From assembly GCF_021531375.1 (NCBI RefSeq), contig NZ_JADYTU010000002.1, positions 1 through 64,000 of the forward strand: 64,000 bases of DNA. Direction: 5' to 3'. The notes below the pieces were generated by a model that worked only from the letters and a program-made list of their open reading frames with translations, was not told the DNA's origin and searched no databases. Position numbers and translations under genes: made by a program. This stretch comes from Pseudoflavonifractor phocaeensis (lineage in GTDB: Bacteria > Bacillota > Clostridia > Oscillospirales > Oscillospiraceae). Below are positions 23,638 through 33,421 of this stretch, in pieces; position 1 is the stretch's first letter, and every line of letters begins with the position of its first letter.

Positions 23638-23663
23638 AGTGGCGCAGCGTAAGCTGCGCCACT
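23638..23663 (+). terminator. Hairpin after the sulfatase remnant
   Basis: AGTGGCGCAGC pairs exactly with GCTGCGCCACT; a short T-rich stretch follows. Confidence 0.65.
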
Positions 23664-23880
23664 CTGTTTAATACTCCATGCTTCTGCCGGAGGCTTTGCT
23701 TTCCTGATCCTTATCATCTGAAAAGAACACCGTTTTTGACAAAACTTGTGGACATTCTGGAACACAGGCCAATGGCCTCGTCATGGTCAAAGGGAGCACG
23801 GGGTAAGCTGCGTGTTTTCTGGACGGGCCTCAGACCCGCGCATGTACGCCGTTTTGCTGCAGCGGTGCGTATGTCCTTCA
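23664..23880. other. Decayed intergenic DNA
   Basis: No ribosome-binding site or recognisable protein on either strand. It is probably decayed sequence between the sulfatase remnant and the LacI gene. Confidence 0.4.
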
Positions 23881-24924
23881 TTATCTGGACGGCCCTGTGC
23901 CCTTGCCCACCAGCGTGCAGCTGTCTCGGAGGCAAAGAGAAAATGGGAATTCTATCTTGACGGGCAAAGTGTGTCCGTTTTCAATCCGGTCGATCAATGT
24001 CTTTGCCGCCTGTTTTCCCAATTCGTCGATGGGGACATGGACCGTGGTCAGCATTGGGATGGTATAGCGCGCAAGCTCGATATCGTCAATGCTGATGACG
24101 GATACATCCTCCGGGATGCGATAACCGCTCTCCTGCATGGCTTTCACCGTGCCGATGGCGGTGGCGTCGTTGGCGCAAAACATGGCCGTGAAAGCTACGT
24201 TTCGTTCCAGTTGTTCCTTGGCGCCGTAGTATCCTCCGTCCAAGCCCTGTTTGGCATTGACGATCAGATTCCTGTCACAGGGAATCCCTGCGGCTTTCAG
24301 CGCGTCGCAATAACCGCGATAGCGGCTCTCTTTGTTCAGTTCGCCGATATAAACGATCTTTCTGTGCCCGAGCTCCAACAGCGTTTCCATCGCCTTCAGG
24401 CTGGCTTTATACCCGTCGCAGAAAATGGCGTCATGCTTGCTGCCGGTAGGATTGAGCCCCACATAGACGACGTTCTTCTGCGCCTCCGCGATGGTCTTCA
24501 GCCATTCCTGATCGAAGCGTCCCAGCACCACCAGCCCTTTGATCTTGGATGCCTTCAGTATGGATGTAAAGTCTTTCCCGCCCAAATCCTCCGCGTAAAA
24601 GGAACACTTTAGGATATAGTCCTTCTTATAGGCTTCCCGTTCAATGGAACTTGCAAGTTCCGAAAAGAACATATCTTTGTTGTCTTGGCTTCTGGCGTAG
24701 ATCATCGCATAGTAGTGCTTACCATCGGTGTCGCGCTTTTGTGACAGGCCGGAACGGCGGAGATTTTGTGCATTCTCATTGGGGACAAAACCGGTTTCCC
24801 GGACGATCTCCCATATCCGGTTCTTCACTTCTTTACTTGCGGCCTTCGTGTCTTTGTCGTTTAGGACTCTGGAAACGGTGGAAGTGGAAACCCCCGCGGC
24901 TTTTGCAATATCCTTCAGTTTCAT
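23881..24924 (-). CDS. LacI-family transcriptional regulator
   Basis: This 347-residue protein has the LacI helix-turn-helix and hinge (MKLKDIAKAAGVSTSTVSRV, ending FVPNENAQNLR) and a periplasmic-binding-like sensor domain. That domain has LVVLGRFD, DGYKASLKAMETLLELGHRK, AMFCANDATAIGTVKAMQE and SVISIDDIELARYT. Such proteins control sugar catabolic operons and sense a sugar or sugar phosphate. The neighbouring sulfatase relic suggests the lost regulon dealt with sulfated glycans, which is inference. The last about 20 residues are unusual and may be altered by rearrangement downstream. Confidence 0.9.
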   Translation of the reverse strand: MKLKDIAKAAGVSTSTVSRVLNDKDTKAASKEVKNRIWEIVRETGFVPNENAQNLRRSGLSQKRDTDGKHYYAMIYARSQDNKDMFFSELASSIEREAYKKDYILKCSFYAEDLGGKDFTSILKASKIKGLVVLGRFDQEWLKTIAEAQKNVVYVGLNPTGSKHDAIFCDGYKASLKAMETLLELGHRKIVYIGELNKESRYRGYCDALKAAGIPCDRNLIVNAKQGLDGGYYGAKEQLERNVAFTAMFCANDATAIGTVKAMQESGYRIPEDVSVISIDDIELARYTIPMLTTVHVPIDELGKQAAKTLIDRIENGHTLPVKIEFPFSLCLRDSCTLVGKGTGPSR

Positions 24925-25130
24925 GTGGCCTCCAAAACGATCCGAAGAATTGTCGTACCATCCTATTAGATATATATTCCATTATACCATAATCGTGAGG
25001 AAGTTTGTAACATGTTTTTACAGATCTTGCCATGAAAAGCGAGAAAATCCGGGCGTTTCAAAGACTCGGCGTGCCAGGCGCAACCCCGCTGCCGCTGCAG
25101 TCAAAAAAGTTTATGCTGGAGTGAGTGAAC

Positions 25131-25583
25131 ATGAAGATCGTAGTGATTGATGGACAGGGCGGGCGGTTGGGAAGGATGCTCGTTGAGCTGATCCGGGACA
25201 GCTTTGCCGATGCGCGGATCTATGGAATTGGGACCAACAGTATTGCGACGGCGAATATGCTGAAGGGAGGATGTGACTTTGGGGCGTCCGGAGAAAACCC
25301 GGTTATCCGAAATGTAACGGACGCGGATGCGGTGCTGGGTCCTGTTGGGATCATAGCGGCCCATGCCATGCTTGGGGAGGTGACTCCGGCCATGGCGGAG
25401 GCGGTGGGAGGCTGCAGAGCACCCAAGTATTTGATCCCTGTGAACAGCTGTGGGATCACAGTCGCCGGAACGAGAGGGATGCAGCTGAATACGTTGGCTG
25501 CACAGCTGGTTCAGCAGATGGCGGCTGACTTGAATGGGGGAAACGGTAAAAGCCCGGTACGTTATTTGGACCATGATACATAA
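25131..25583 (+). CDS. DUF3842-family protein
   Basis: This 150-residue protein begins MKIVVIDGQGGRLGRMLVEL and continues with IYGIGTNSIATANMLKGG, GPVGIIAAHAMLGEVTP and YLIPVNSCGITVAGT. This is the DUF3842 pattern, a Rossmann-like small protein of anaerobic Firmicutes with no assigned role. The conserved GQGGxxG suggests nucleotide binding. ATG 25131 is preferred over GTG 25125 because GGAG is better spaced. It is monocistronic, with a strong terminator downstream. Confidence 0.85.
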   Translation: MKIVVIDGQGGRLGRMLVELIRDSFADARIYGIGTNSIATANMLKGGCDFGASGENPVIRNVTDADAVLGPVGIIAAHAMLGEVTPAMAEAVGGCRAPKYLIPVNSCGITVAGTRGMQLNTLAAQLVQQMAADLNGGNGKSPVRYLDHDT

Positions 25584-25606
25584 AATCAAAAGCGGGCACA
25601 TCTGCC

Positions 25607-25646
25607 AAACAGGGAAGCATCTGCACAAGCGGATGCTTCCCTGTTT
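25607..25646 (+). terminator. Intrinsic terminator
   Basis: AAACAGGGAAGCATCTGC pairs with GCGGATGCTTCCCTGTTT around ACAA. Confidence 0.85.
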
Positions 25647-25842
25647 CGTTTCAAGACGGTCAGCCGCTTGGGAGCGAAGTGACCGAGGGGGCTTTCATCC
25701 CAGACGAGCCGTTGCCGCCCGCACCGCGGCCCCGGAGGGCTACATGAAACGTATTTGCGCCTGTCATGCCGCCAGAAACGGATATCATTTGCGGCAACGT
25801 TGTTTGTAGTGTTCCCAAGCCTGACAGCCGGTGAGTGTCACA

Positions 25843-27396
25843 TCAGCGGCGGCGCGTGCCGAACAACCCGCGAACGATCTGCTTGCCCAGCTCCCGGCCC
25901 ACGGTGTTGGCGGTGGAATTGATGGCCTTTTCCAGCGGCGTCTGCCGGCTGCGGCTGGTGCTGCGGCTGGAGGCGGCTCGCCGGGGTGTGGTCTGGCGAT
26001 AGGCCTGCTCCATGGCCCGCTGTTCCTTTTCCCAGGCAGCCTGCCGCGCCTTCTGTTCTTTCTCCCAGGCGGCCTGACGGGCCTCGGCTTCCGCCCTGGC
26101 CTCCTGTTCCTCCCGGACCTCCTCCAGCACCTCATAGGCGGAGCGGCGGTCCTCTGTCTGGGCATACTTCTGATACAGGGGACTGCCGGTGATGGCGTGT
26201 TTTATCTCCTCGGCTGATGCGGCGCTCATAGAGCTGCGCGGGGGCAGAATACCTGCCTGCTGGACCACGGCGGGGACGCCCTTCTCATCTAGCAGAGAGA
26301 CCAGCGCCTCGCCCACGCCCAGGGCCTGGAGCGCCTGCTCGGTGTCGAACGCCGGATTGGCACGGAAGGAGCGGGCGGCGGCCCGCAGAGACTTTTGGTC
26401 GTTAGGAGTATAGGCCCGCAGGGCGTGCTGGACCCGATTGCCGATCTGGCCCAGAACACTGTCGGGCAGATCGGAGGGATTCTGGGTGATGAACCAGACG
26501 CTGACCCCCTTGGAACGGATCAGCCGGACCACCTGTTCTACCTTTTCCACCAGAGCCTTGGGAGCGTCCTTGAACAGAAGGTGGGCCTCATCAAAGAAGA
26601 AGACCAGCTTGGGCTTGTCCAGGTCGCCTGCCTCGGGGAGCATCTCGTACAGCTCAGACAGCATCCACAGCAGGAAGGTGGCGTACAGCAGGGGGTGCTG
26701 GAACAGCTCTTGGCACTCCAGGATGTTCAGTACGCCGCGGCCGTCCTCGGCCCAGTCCATCCAGTCGGCCAGATCGAGATCGGGCTCGCCGAAGAACAAG
26801 TCGCCGCCCTCGTCCTCCAGCTGGAGCAGGGCGCGCTGGATGGCACCCACCGACTGGCTGGAGATATTGCCGTAGGTCAGCTTGAATTCCTTGGCGTTGT
26901 CCCCCACATACTGGATCATGCTTCGCAGGTCCTTCAGGTCGATCAGCAGCAGCCCCCGGTCGTCGGCGATGCGGAAGACGATGCGGAGGATACCGCTCTG
27001 AGTCTCGTTCAGCCCCAGCAGGCGGCTGAGCAGCTCCGGGCCCATCTCTGAGATGGTGGTGCGGACGGGGTGTCCATGCTTGCCGTAGACGTCCCAAAAG
27101 CGGGTGGGATAGGCGGCATAGTCAAACCCGGAGATTCCCATGGTGTCGATGCTGCGGCGGATGTGCTTGGTCTCGTGACCGGGCTGACACATGCCGGACA
27201 GATCGCCCTTGATGTCGGAAAGGAATACGGGCACACCCATATCGCTGAAGGACTCGGCCAGCACCTTCAGCGTGACCGTCTTGCCGGTGCCGGTGGCGCC
27301 GGCGATCAGGCCGTGGCGGTTGGCCATGGAGGGCTCCAGATAGATGGGAACGTCCCCGGCGGCGAGCCAGATTTTATGCAGATCCTGTAAGTACAT
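25843..27396 (-). CDS. HerA-like ATPase (DUF853 / YjgR type)
   Basis: This 517-residue cytoplasmic ATPase has Walker A GATGTGKT at residues 33-40, a [11 protein letters not shown] segment and Walker [13 protein letters not shown] near residue 275. An Arg/sensor region follows ([19 protein letters not shown]). The C-terminal 110 residues are an Arg/Ala/Gln-rich coiled coil ([20 protein letters not shown]). The family is distantly related to HerA/FtsK and its cellular role is uncertain, possibly DNA end processing or transport. It is monocistronic. GAGGGAGG lies 12 bases before the ATG. Confidence 0.88.
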   Translation of the reverse strand: MYLQDLHKIWLAAGDVPIYLEPSMANRHGLIAGATGTGKTVTLKVLAESFSDMGVPVFLSDIKGDLSGMCQPGHETKHIRRSIDTMGISGFDYAAYPTRFWDVYGKHGHPVRTTISEMGPELLSRLLGLNETQSGILRIVFRIADDRGLLLIDLKDLRSMIQYVGDNAKEFKLTYGNISSQSVGAIQRALLQLEDEGGDLFFGEPDLDLADWMDWAEDGRGVLNILECQELFQHPLLYATFLLWMLSELYEMLPEAGDLDKPKLVFFFDEAHLLFKDAPKALVEKVEQVVRLIRSKGVSVWFITQNPSDLPDSVLGQIGNRVQHALRAYTPNDQKSLRAAARSFRANPAFDTEQALQALGVGEALVSLLDEKGVPAVVQQAGILPPRSSMSAASAEEIKHAITGSPLYQKYAQTEDRRSAYEVLEEVREEQEARAEAEARQAAWEKEQKARQAAWEKEQRAMEQAYRQTTPRRAASSRSTSRSRQTPLEKAINSTANTVGRELGKQIVRGLFGTRRR

Positions 27397-27551
27397 GTCA
27401 AAAAGCCTCCCTCTTACGCGGCGGGCATTAGGATGGCTCTATTGTAGCACGGGGAATGGATGAGCGTCCACCTGTTTTGATGTGTTTTCAGAAGAAAAAC
27501 GCCGGTGGGCGGCCCGGAGTGCTCCGAACCGCCCACTAGGGAAACACGGGG
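27397..27551. other. Intergenic with hairpin
   Basis: GTGGGCGG (about 27506) pairs with CCGCCCAC (to about 27537) around a loop containing GGAGTGCTCC. It could terminate the leftward small gene 27552-27728. Confidence 0.5.
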
Positions 27552-27728
27552 TCACATAATGTGTTCTTCGGCGCAGTTGTCCGCCACCCGCACACCCATT
27601 TTGTCCAGAGAGGCGACCGGGAAGCTGGCGATGCTTACCGCGTCGAATTTGGGACACAGCCGCAGCTCCGGACTGAGCCGAAGGTCTTCAACCGTGTTTC
27701 GATATTTCGGTTTGCCCAATGTGCTCAC
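27552..27728 (-). CDS. Possible 58-residue protein
   Basis: A leftward frame from GTG 27728 encodes a soluble protein reading STLGKPKYRNTVEDLRLSPE, then CPKFDAVSIASFPVASLDKM and a Cys-containing end VADNCAEEHIM. Codon third positions favour G/C as in neighbours. The only ribosome-binding candidate (GGGG) is too close to the start. No family is recognised. Confidence 0.35.
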   Translation of the reverse strand: MSTLGKPKYRNTVEDLRLSPELRLCPKFDAVSIASFPVASLDKMGVRVADNCAEEHIM

Positions 27729-27837
27729 CCCCGGAACAGTATGCCCCGGCGGTGCCGGGATATCAGCGGAATAGAGGGCCGGAGAAGGACGCACACTAGA
27801 GGGAAAGGTCCAGGTGCGGAGCAAAAGGGGGAGTACA

Positions 27838-28728
27838 ATGAAATATTACCACGGGGCAGACCGGCGGGGCGCTTATTTTGAGGGCTGGTATCTGAAACAC
27901 CAGGGGGCAGAAGGGGAATTTGCGGTGATCCCCGCCTTCCACCGGGACCGGCGGGGGACGGAGAGCGCGTCCATCCAGGTGGTCACCCGGGGAGCGGGAA
28001 AGCTCTTTACCTTTCCGGCCCGGTCCTTCCAGGCCTGGCCGGACCGGTTTCAGGTCCGGGTGGGAGCCAACTGGTTTTCCCAAGAGGGGCTCCATCTGGA
28101 ACTGGAGGAGCCGGGATTCTCTCTGCGGGGGGATCTGCGGTACGGTCCCTTTCACCCTCTGACGTCGGATATCATGGGCCCCTTCCGGTTTGCTCCCGGC
28201 CTGCCCTGCGTCCACGGAGTCCTCAGCATGGAGCACAGGGTGGATGGGATGGTGTCCCTTAACGGCGCGCCCTGCTTCTTTTCCCGGGGAAAGGGGTATG
28301 CAGAGACGGACCGGGGACGCTCTTTCCCCTCCCAATATCTGTGGACCCAGTGCTCCTGGCAGGAGCGGCAGCGGGGGAGCCTGATGCTGTCTCTGGCCCG
28401 CATCCCCCTGCCGGTGGGGAGCTTTACCGGCTGCATCGGGGAGATTTGCTTTGCCGGAAGCTCCTACCGGCTGGCCACCTACCGCGGGGTGCGGATTGAG
28501 GCCTGGTCCGAGGCGGGGGCCTCGATCCGCCAGGGGGAACTGCGGCTGACGGTGGAGGTGCTGGACCGGGCACCGGCGGAGCTGATGGCCCCGGAGCGGG
28601 GGAGCATGAGCCGTGTGATCCGGGAGAGCCTATGCGCCAGGGTCCGCTACCGCTTCTGGGAAGGGGAGCGTCTGGTATTCGACCACGAGGATGACCGGGC
28701 CAGCTTTGAGTACGCCGGTTCGGACTGA
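27838..28728 (+). CDS. Tocopherol-cyclase-like family protein
   Basis: This 296-residue protein begins with YYHGADRRGAYFEGWYLKHQ, the typical start of the bacterial tocopherol-cyclase-like family. Later it has FAVIPAFHRDR, a repeated DRFQVRVGANWFSQEG beta pattern, DIMGPFRFAPGLPCVHGVLS and QYLWTQCSW. The fold is a pair of lipocalin-like barrels. In Firmicutes the substrate is unknown; tocopherol itself is not expected. ATG 27838 is chosen for the adjoining AGGGGGAG. Confidence 0.85.
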   Translation: MKYYHGADRRGAYFEGWYLKHQGAEGEFAVIPAFHRDRRGTESASIQVVTRGAGKLFTFPARSFQAWPDRFQVRVGANWFSQEGLHLELEEPGFSLRGDLRYGPFHPLTSDIMGPFRFAPGLPCVHGVLSMEHRVDGMVSLNGAPCFFSRGKGYAETDRGRSFPSQYLWTQCSWQERQRGSLMLSLARIPLPVGSFTGCIGEICFAGSSYRLATYRGVRIEAWSEAGASIRQGELRLTVEVLDRAPAELMAPERGSMSRVIRESLCARVRYRFWEGERLVFDHEDDRASFEYAGSD

Positions 28729-28737
28729 CGGGACAGG

Positions 28738-29052
28738 TCACGGCTGATCGGCCAGAATGGCAATGAACTGGGCGGCCCGGGGCTTGTCCTCCATGGGATA
28801 GCCGGCAAGCTCCCGGACCAGATCAGGATTGCGTTCCCAGGCCATGGAGACAACGGAGCGGATGTTTCGTTCCAATGTTTTCCAACTGGTGCCGTAGGGC
28901 TTGGCAACCATGGGGTATAGGCTCTTCGTGACCAGGAAGAGGGAGTCCGGGTCCCGACGGGCCAGCTCCACTGCGCTGATGGTCTGGTGATAGCCGATGT
29001 AGTTGGGTGTGACGCCCAGGCGTTTTAATGTATCGTGACAGCTCATGTTCAT
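28738..29052 (-). CDS. Stand-alone Spo0A C-terminal-domain protein
   Basis: The 104-residue product is a Spo0A_C DNA-binding domain without a receiver: LKRLGVTPNYIGYHQTISAV, SLYPMVAKPYGTSWKTLERN, IRSVVSMAWERN, then KPRAAQFIAILAD. The pattern of helices and the KPxxxxFIAxxA end match Spo0A, but residues diverge from the true spo0A tail at 7552. Its ATG overlaps the stop of the XRE gene (ATGA), so the two are coupled. It may bind 0A-like boxes or act as an immunity/regulatory partner; neither is shown. Confidence 0.85.
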   Translation of the reverse strand: MNMSCHDTLKRLGVTPNYIGYHQTISAVELARRDPDSLFLVTKSLYPMVAKPYGTSWKTLERNIRSVVSMAWERNPDLVRELAGYPMEDKPRAAQFIAILADQP

Positions 29053-29408
29053 CCATCTCCATGTTCTTCCTTGATGACAGAGGGGGACTGGCTGATGTGA
29101 AGGGTGGAGTGCAGCAGTTCCTCCTGGGCCGCTTCGGAGCACCGGGCAAACCGGTCGAAGTCGCGGCTCAGTTGGGTGATGACCTCCGACTGTGAGGGCG
29201 GGACGGAGCCGGAAAGCAGAACGGGAAGGGGCACGCCCAGATGCTGAGAGATACATTGGACGGGATCCAGATTGGGACGTTTTCCGTACTCGATCTCCTG
29301 CAGGGTGGATTTGGAAATGCCCACTGCCTGTGCAAATTCAAGCTGCGTCATTTTCTGGAGAATTCTGTAGGATTTTAAATCATTTAATAGATTGTGACTG
29401 GATTCCAC
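29049..29408 (-). CDS. XRE regulator coupled to the Spo0A_C protein
   Basis: This 119-residue protein has an N-terminal Cro/C1 helix-turn-helix (MTQLEFAQAVGISKSTLQEI, then EYGKRPNLDPVQCISQHLGV) and a 55-residue C-terminal helical region ending ISQSPSVIKEEHGDG. I chose GTG 29408 because GAGGAGGGG lies 6 bases upstream; the longer frame upstream is unsupported. It overlaps the downstream Spo0A_C gene by ATGA. The pair stands alone between the tocopherol-cyclase-like gene and hppA. Confidence 0.8.
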   Translation of the reverse strand: MESSHNLLNDLKSYRILQKMTQLEFAQAVGISKSTLQEIEYGKRPNLDPVQCISQHLGVPLPVLLSGSVPPSQSEVITQLSRDFDRFARCSEAAQEELLHSTLHISQSPSVIKEEHGDG

Positions 29409-29687
29409 GAATTTCCCCTCCTCTATATGTAAAGATAGCGGAAAAACGGGGAAATGTGTGCCCGAATTCCCGGAATACAGGCCCGATATTCTGGCCATGG
29501 GGGAAAACGGGGGGCATGATCTGAGAATTCTACCGCGCGCACACTGTATTAAGAGAGAAAGTTTGAGTTCCGTGCCAGTCAGAGCGGCGGTCAAGGGTTG
29601 CGGTACATCGTTTTTTGACCGCAAATATTCCCGCCTCGGAACCGTCTGACGGTCCCGAGGCGGGATAGGAGAAAGAGATGGAGATTG

Positions 29688-31790
29688 TTACAGAAGGTGG
29701 ATATTGACGATCAGTCCGGAGAACACGATGGACACGGTGGACACCAGCTTGATCAGGATGTTCAGGGAGGGGCCGGAGGTGTCCTTGAAGGGGTCGCCCA
29801 CGGTGTCGCCGATGACAGCGGCCTTGTGGCAGTCGGAGCCCTTGCCGCCGTGGTGACCGGCCTCGATGTACTTCTTGGCGTTATCCCAGGCGCCGCCGGC
29901 GTTGGACATAAAGACGGCCATGGCGAAGCCGGTGACGGACACGCCGCCCAGCAGACCGACCACGCCTTCCACAGACAGGATCAGGCCGGTGAGGATGGGA
30001 ACGATGATAGCCAGCAGGGAGGGCTTCACCATCTCGTGGAGGGCGCCCTTGGTGCACAGACCCACGCAGGTGGCGTAGTCGGGATCGGTCTCGCCCTCCA
30101 TGATACCGGCGATCTCCCGGAACTGACGGCGGACCTCAACCACGATGGACTGGGCGGCACGCTGGACCGCGCTCATGGTGAAGGCGGCAAAGACGAAGGT
30201 GAGCATGGCGCCGATGAACAGACCCACCAGAACGGCAGGGTTGGTGAGGGACAGGTCGGGGGCATGGCTCATCTTGCCCTTGACGATGTCAACATAGCTG
30301 ACCAGCAGAGCCAGGGCGGTAAGGGCGGCGGAGCCGATGGCGAAGCCCTTGCCGGTGGCGGCGGTGGTGTTGCCCAGAGAGTCCAGAGCGTCGGTGCGCT
30401 CGCGGACCTCTTCGCCCAGACCGGACATCTCGGCGATGCCGCCGGCGTTGTCAGCCACGGGGCCGTAGGCGTCGGTGGCCAGGGTAATGCCCAGAGTGGA
30501 CAGCATGCCTACCGCGGCGATGCCGATGCCGTACAGGCCCTGGGAGAAGCGGGAGGCGTAGTCGGCGGCGGAAGTGGTCATGGAGCCGCCGGCGGCCAGG
30601 AAGGAGATGATGACGGCGCCGCCCACGATGAGGATGGGGGCGATGGTGGACAGCATGCCCAGGGAGAGACCGCCGATGATGGTGGTGGCGGCGCCGGTCT
30701 CGGTGGCGTCAGCCAGACCCTGGGTGGGCTTGTAGGTGTCAGAGGTGTAATACTCGGTAAAGTAGCCGATGGCGCAGCCGCCGGCCAGACCGCAGAGAAT
30801 GGCCACATATACGCCCCAGTTGCCCAGGATGAAATAGGTCAGCGGGGCGGCGATGATGGCGGCCAGAACGGCGGCGGTGTAAGTACCCTTACGCAGGGTG
30901 CCCAGCAGCTCGCGCTGGGTAGCGCCCTCCTTGGTCCGGATCAGGAAGGAGCCGAAGATGGAGCACAGGATACCCACCACGGCCAGAGCGATGGGCAGCA
31001 GCATGGCGCCCCAGGAGTGGTCGGGGTAAGCGGCCACGCCCAGAGCAAAAGTGGCCAGGATGGAGCCTACATAGGACTCGTACAGGTCAGCGCCCATGCC
31101 GGCCACGTCGCCCACGTTGTCGCCCACGTTGTCGGCGATGGTGGCGGGGTTGCGGGGATCGTCCTCGGGGATACCGGCTTCCACCTTGCCCACCAGGTCG
31201 GCGCCCACGTCGGCGGCCTTGGTGAAGATGCCGCCGCCCACTCGGGCGAACAGGGCCATGAAGGAGGCGCCCATGCCGAACATGACCATGGTCTGCGCGA
31301 TCTTGGGGGCGTCATAGCCGGCGATGTACTTCAAAATGTGGAACCAGACGGAGATGTCCAGCAGACCCAGGCCCACCACAGTGAAGCCCATGACCGCGCC
31401 GGAGGAGAAAGCCACGTTCAGTCCCTTGTTCAGGCTCTCGCTGGCGGCCTGGGCAGTCCGGGAGTTGGCAGCGGTGGCGATCTTCATGCCCACGAAGCCG
31501 GCCAGCGCGGAGTAGATACCGCCGGTCAGGAAGGCGAAGGGGATGAACCAGTTGTCTAGAAGATGGAATGCGGCCAGTGCCAGAAGAATCAAAAACACCA
31601 CAAAGAAGACCTTTGCCACCGTAACATACTGGTGCTTCAGGTAGGCGTTGGCGCCCTGCCGAATGGCGGAGGCAATCTTCTTCATGGTGTCGTTGCCCTC
31701 GGAAAAGGACAATACCTTTTTCCGCTGCAGCCCTGCGAACAGCAGTGCTGCCAGTGCACCGACTAATCCGATCCAAAACATGTTACTCAC
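29688..31790 (-). CDS. hppA: K+-dependent membrane-bound pyrophosphatase (ion pump)
   Basis: This 700-residue protein with about 16 membrane helices matches membrane pyrophosphatases: the catalytic loop [20 protein letters not shown] and [36 protein letters not shown], and the C-terminal [18 protein letters not shown]. It hydrolyses pyrophosphate to pump H+ or Na+ outward. The motif [10 protein letters not shown] has Ala, not Lys, at the determinant position, which marks the K+-requiring class. GTG 31790 is chosen for its better spacing from AAAGGAG; ATG 31781 is possible. The K+ transporter operon trkAH lies just upstream on the same strand. Confidence 0.93.
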   Translation of the reverse strand: MSNMFWIGLVGALAALLFAGLQRKKVLSFSEGNDTMKKIASAIRQGANAYLKHQYVTVAKVFFVVFLILLALAAFHLLDNWFIPFAFLTGGIYSALAGFVGMKIATAANSRTAQAASESLNKGLNVAFSSGAVMGFTVVGLGLLDISVWFHILKYIAGYDAPKIAQTMVMFGMGASFMALFARVGGGIFTKAADVGADLVGKVEAGIPEDDPRNPATIADNVGDNVGDVAGMGADLYESYVGSILATFALGVAAYPDHSWGAMLLPIALAVVGILCSIFGSFLIRTKEGATQRELLGTLRKGTYTAAVLAAIIAAPLTYFILGNWGVYVAILCGLAGGCAIGYFTEYYTSDTYKPTQGLADATETGAATTIIGGLSLGMLSTIAPILIVGGAVIISFLAAGGSMTTSAADYASRFSQGLYGIGIAAVGMLSTLGITLATDAYGPVADNAGGIAEMSGLGEEVRERTDALDSLGNTTAATGKGFAIGSAALTALALLVSYVDIVKGKMSHAPDLSLTNPAVLVGLFIGAMLTFVFAAFTMSAVQRAAQSIVVEVRRQFREIAGIMEGETDPDYATCVGLCTKGALHEMVKPSLLAIIVPILTGLILSVEGVVGLLGGVSVTGFAMAVFMSNAGGAWDNAKKYIEAGHHGGKGSDCHKAAVIGDTVGDPFKDTSGPSLNILIKLVSTVSIVFSGLIVNIHLL

Positions 31791-31937
31791 AGTCTTGCAC
31801 GCTCCTTTTACACACGAAGGAAATGATTCGATGGGCTTGAACAAAGTCAAGCACAAAGTTATGGTAGTATTTTAGCATATAATCCCAAAAATGCAAGTAA
31901 ATAATTTCTGGTACTGCATGATAAATTCCTAAAAAAA

Positions 31938-31971
31938 TTCAGCAAGCCTCGACTTAACGGGGCTTGCTGAA
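31938..31971 (-). terminator. Terminator of trkAH
   Basis: TTCAGCAAGCC pairs with GGCTTGCTGAA; on the minus strand it is followed by seven T residues. Confidence 0.85.
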
Positions 31972-31984
31972 GGGGAAGACGGGA

Positions 31985-33421
31985 TCAAGCGCGGCGCCAG
32001 GTGGAGCGGCTGAACAGGACCAGCACGGGGAAGATCTCCAGACGGCCGATGATCATGCAAAGGGACATGACCAGCTTGGACAGGTGGGAGAAGGCGAAGA
32101 AGTTCCCGGCGGGACCCACCGCCTCAAGACCGGGACCCACATTGCTGACGCAGGTGAGGGCAGAGGTAAAGGAGACGGTAAAGGAAAAACCATCCAGAGA
32201 GATCACCAGGGCTGCGGACAGAATGACCAGGAGATAGCAGCCGATGAAGATCAGAACAGAGCGGACGGTGTCCTCGTCGGCCACCTTTCCGTCCAGCTTG
32301 ATGACCTCCACGGAGCGGGGATGAATGATGCGGTGGATCTCCCGCCGGATGGACCGGAACAGGATCAGGACCCGGGAGCACTTCATACCGCCGCCGGTGG
32401 ATCCGGCGCAGGCTCCGCAGAACATAAGGAGCACCAGCACCGCGTGGGAGAAGTTGGGCCAGAAGGACCAGTCCGTGGTGGAGAAACCGGTGGTGGAGAT
32501 GATGGAGCAGACCTGGAAGAAGGCATACCGGAAGGTCTCCAACAGGTTGGAATAAATGGGGTAGATATTGATGGAGATCAGTACCGTGGCACCGGCTACC
32601 GCGATGAGGAAAAAGCGCAGCTCGTCGCTCTGAAGGATCTCCTTGAACTTTTTGGTCAGCAGGAGAAAGTACACCGCAAAGTTCAGGGAAAACAGCAGGA
32701 TGAAGACGGAAATGATCATGTCGATGGCGAAGCTGCCGTAAGCTCCCACGCTGGCGTTCCGGTTGGAGAAGCCGCCGGTGCCGGCGGTGCCGAAGGCGTG
32801 GATAAAAGCGTCGTACAGGGGCATACCGGCCAGCTTCAGACAGGCTACCTCCGCCAAGGTGAGGGCGCAGTAGATGCTGTACAGGATCTTGGAGCTCTGG
32901 GACTGCTTGGGCACCAGCTTGGAGAAGACGGGGCCGGGACTTTCGGCCTGAGTCAGATAGTGGGAGCGGATGCCCATAGAGGGGAGAACGGCAGTGGCCA
33001 GCACCAGTACGCCCATACCCCCCATCCAGTGGGTGAGGGAGCGCCAGAAGAGGATGCCCTTGGGCAGAGCCTCAATATTGGTCAGAATGGAAGCCCCCGT
33101 GGTGGTAAAGCCGGAGCAGGACTCAAACACGCAGTCCACGAAGGAGGCAAAGTGACCGGAAAACCAAAAAGGCAGGGCGCCCACCAGGCCGGTAATGAGC
33201 CAGATCAGGCCCACGGCGGCAAATCCCTCCCGGATATAAAAGTGCTGCCGGGTGGGGGTGGCGGCCAGGAGAAAGCCTGCCGCCGCCACGATGGCGATGC
33301 TCCACAGGAAGGGAGAAGGGTCCTCCCGGTACAGAAGAGCCACCGCCAGGGGCAGCACCATGGCCGCCGCTTCGATCTGGAGGATGCGGCCCACGACTTT
33401 AAAGACCAGCTTCAGATTCAT
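31985..33421 (-). CDS. trkH: TrkH/KtrB-type potassium transporter
   Basis: This 478-residue membrane protein has the four pore-loop repeats of the Trk/Ktr/HKT family: SGFTTTGASIL, GTAGTGGFSNRNAS, SIISTTGFSTTD and CGACAGSTGGGMK. It forms the K+ channel-like subunit in the cytoplasmic membrane and is gated by the TrkA ring. Its ATG overlaps the trkA stop (ATGA), so the pair is coupled. It should supply the K+ needed by the neighbouring K+-dependent pyrophosphatase. Confidence 0.93.
   Translation of the reverse strand: MNLKLVFKVVGRILQIEAAAMVLPLAVALLYREDPSPFLWSIAIVAAAGFLLAATPTRQHFYIREGFAAVGLIWLITGLVGALPFWFSGHFASFVDCVFESCSGFTTTGASILTNIEALPKGILFWRSLTHWMGGMGVLVLATAVLPSMGIRSHYLTQAESPGPVFSKLVPKQSQSSKILYSIYCALTLAEVACLKLAGMPLYDAFIHAFGTAGTGGFSNRNASVGAYGSFAIDMIISVFILLFSLNFAVYFLLLTKKFKEILQSDELRFFLIAVAGATVLISINIYPIYSNLLETFRYAFFQVCSIISTTGFSTTDWSFWPNFSHAVLVLLMFCGACAGSTGGGMKCSRVLILFRSIRREIHRIIHPRSVEVIKLDGKVADEDTVRSVLIFIGCYLLVILSAALVISLDGFSFTVSFTSALTCVSNVGPGLEAVGPAGNFFAFSHLSKLVMSLCMIIGRLEIFPVLVLFSRSTWRRA

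Noticed and set aside
29685-31559. 624-codon open frame opposite the pyrophosphatase gene
   Set aside because: Shadow frame caused by high G+C and codon bias of the real gene on the other strand; Gly/His/Gln-rich composition and no ribosome-binding site.
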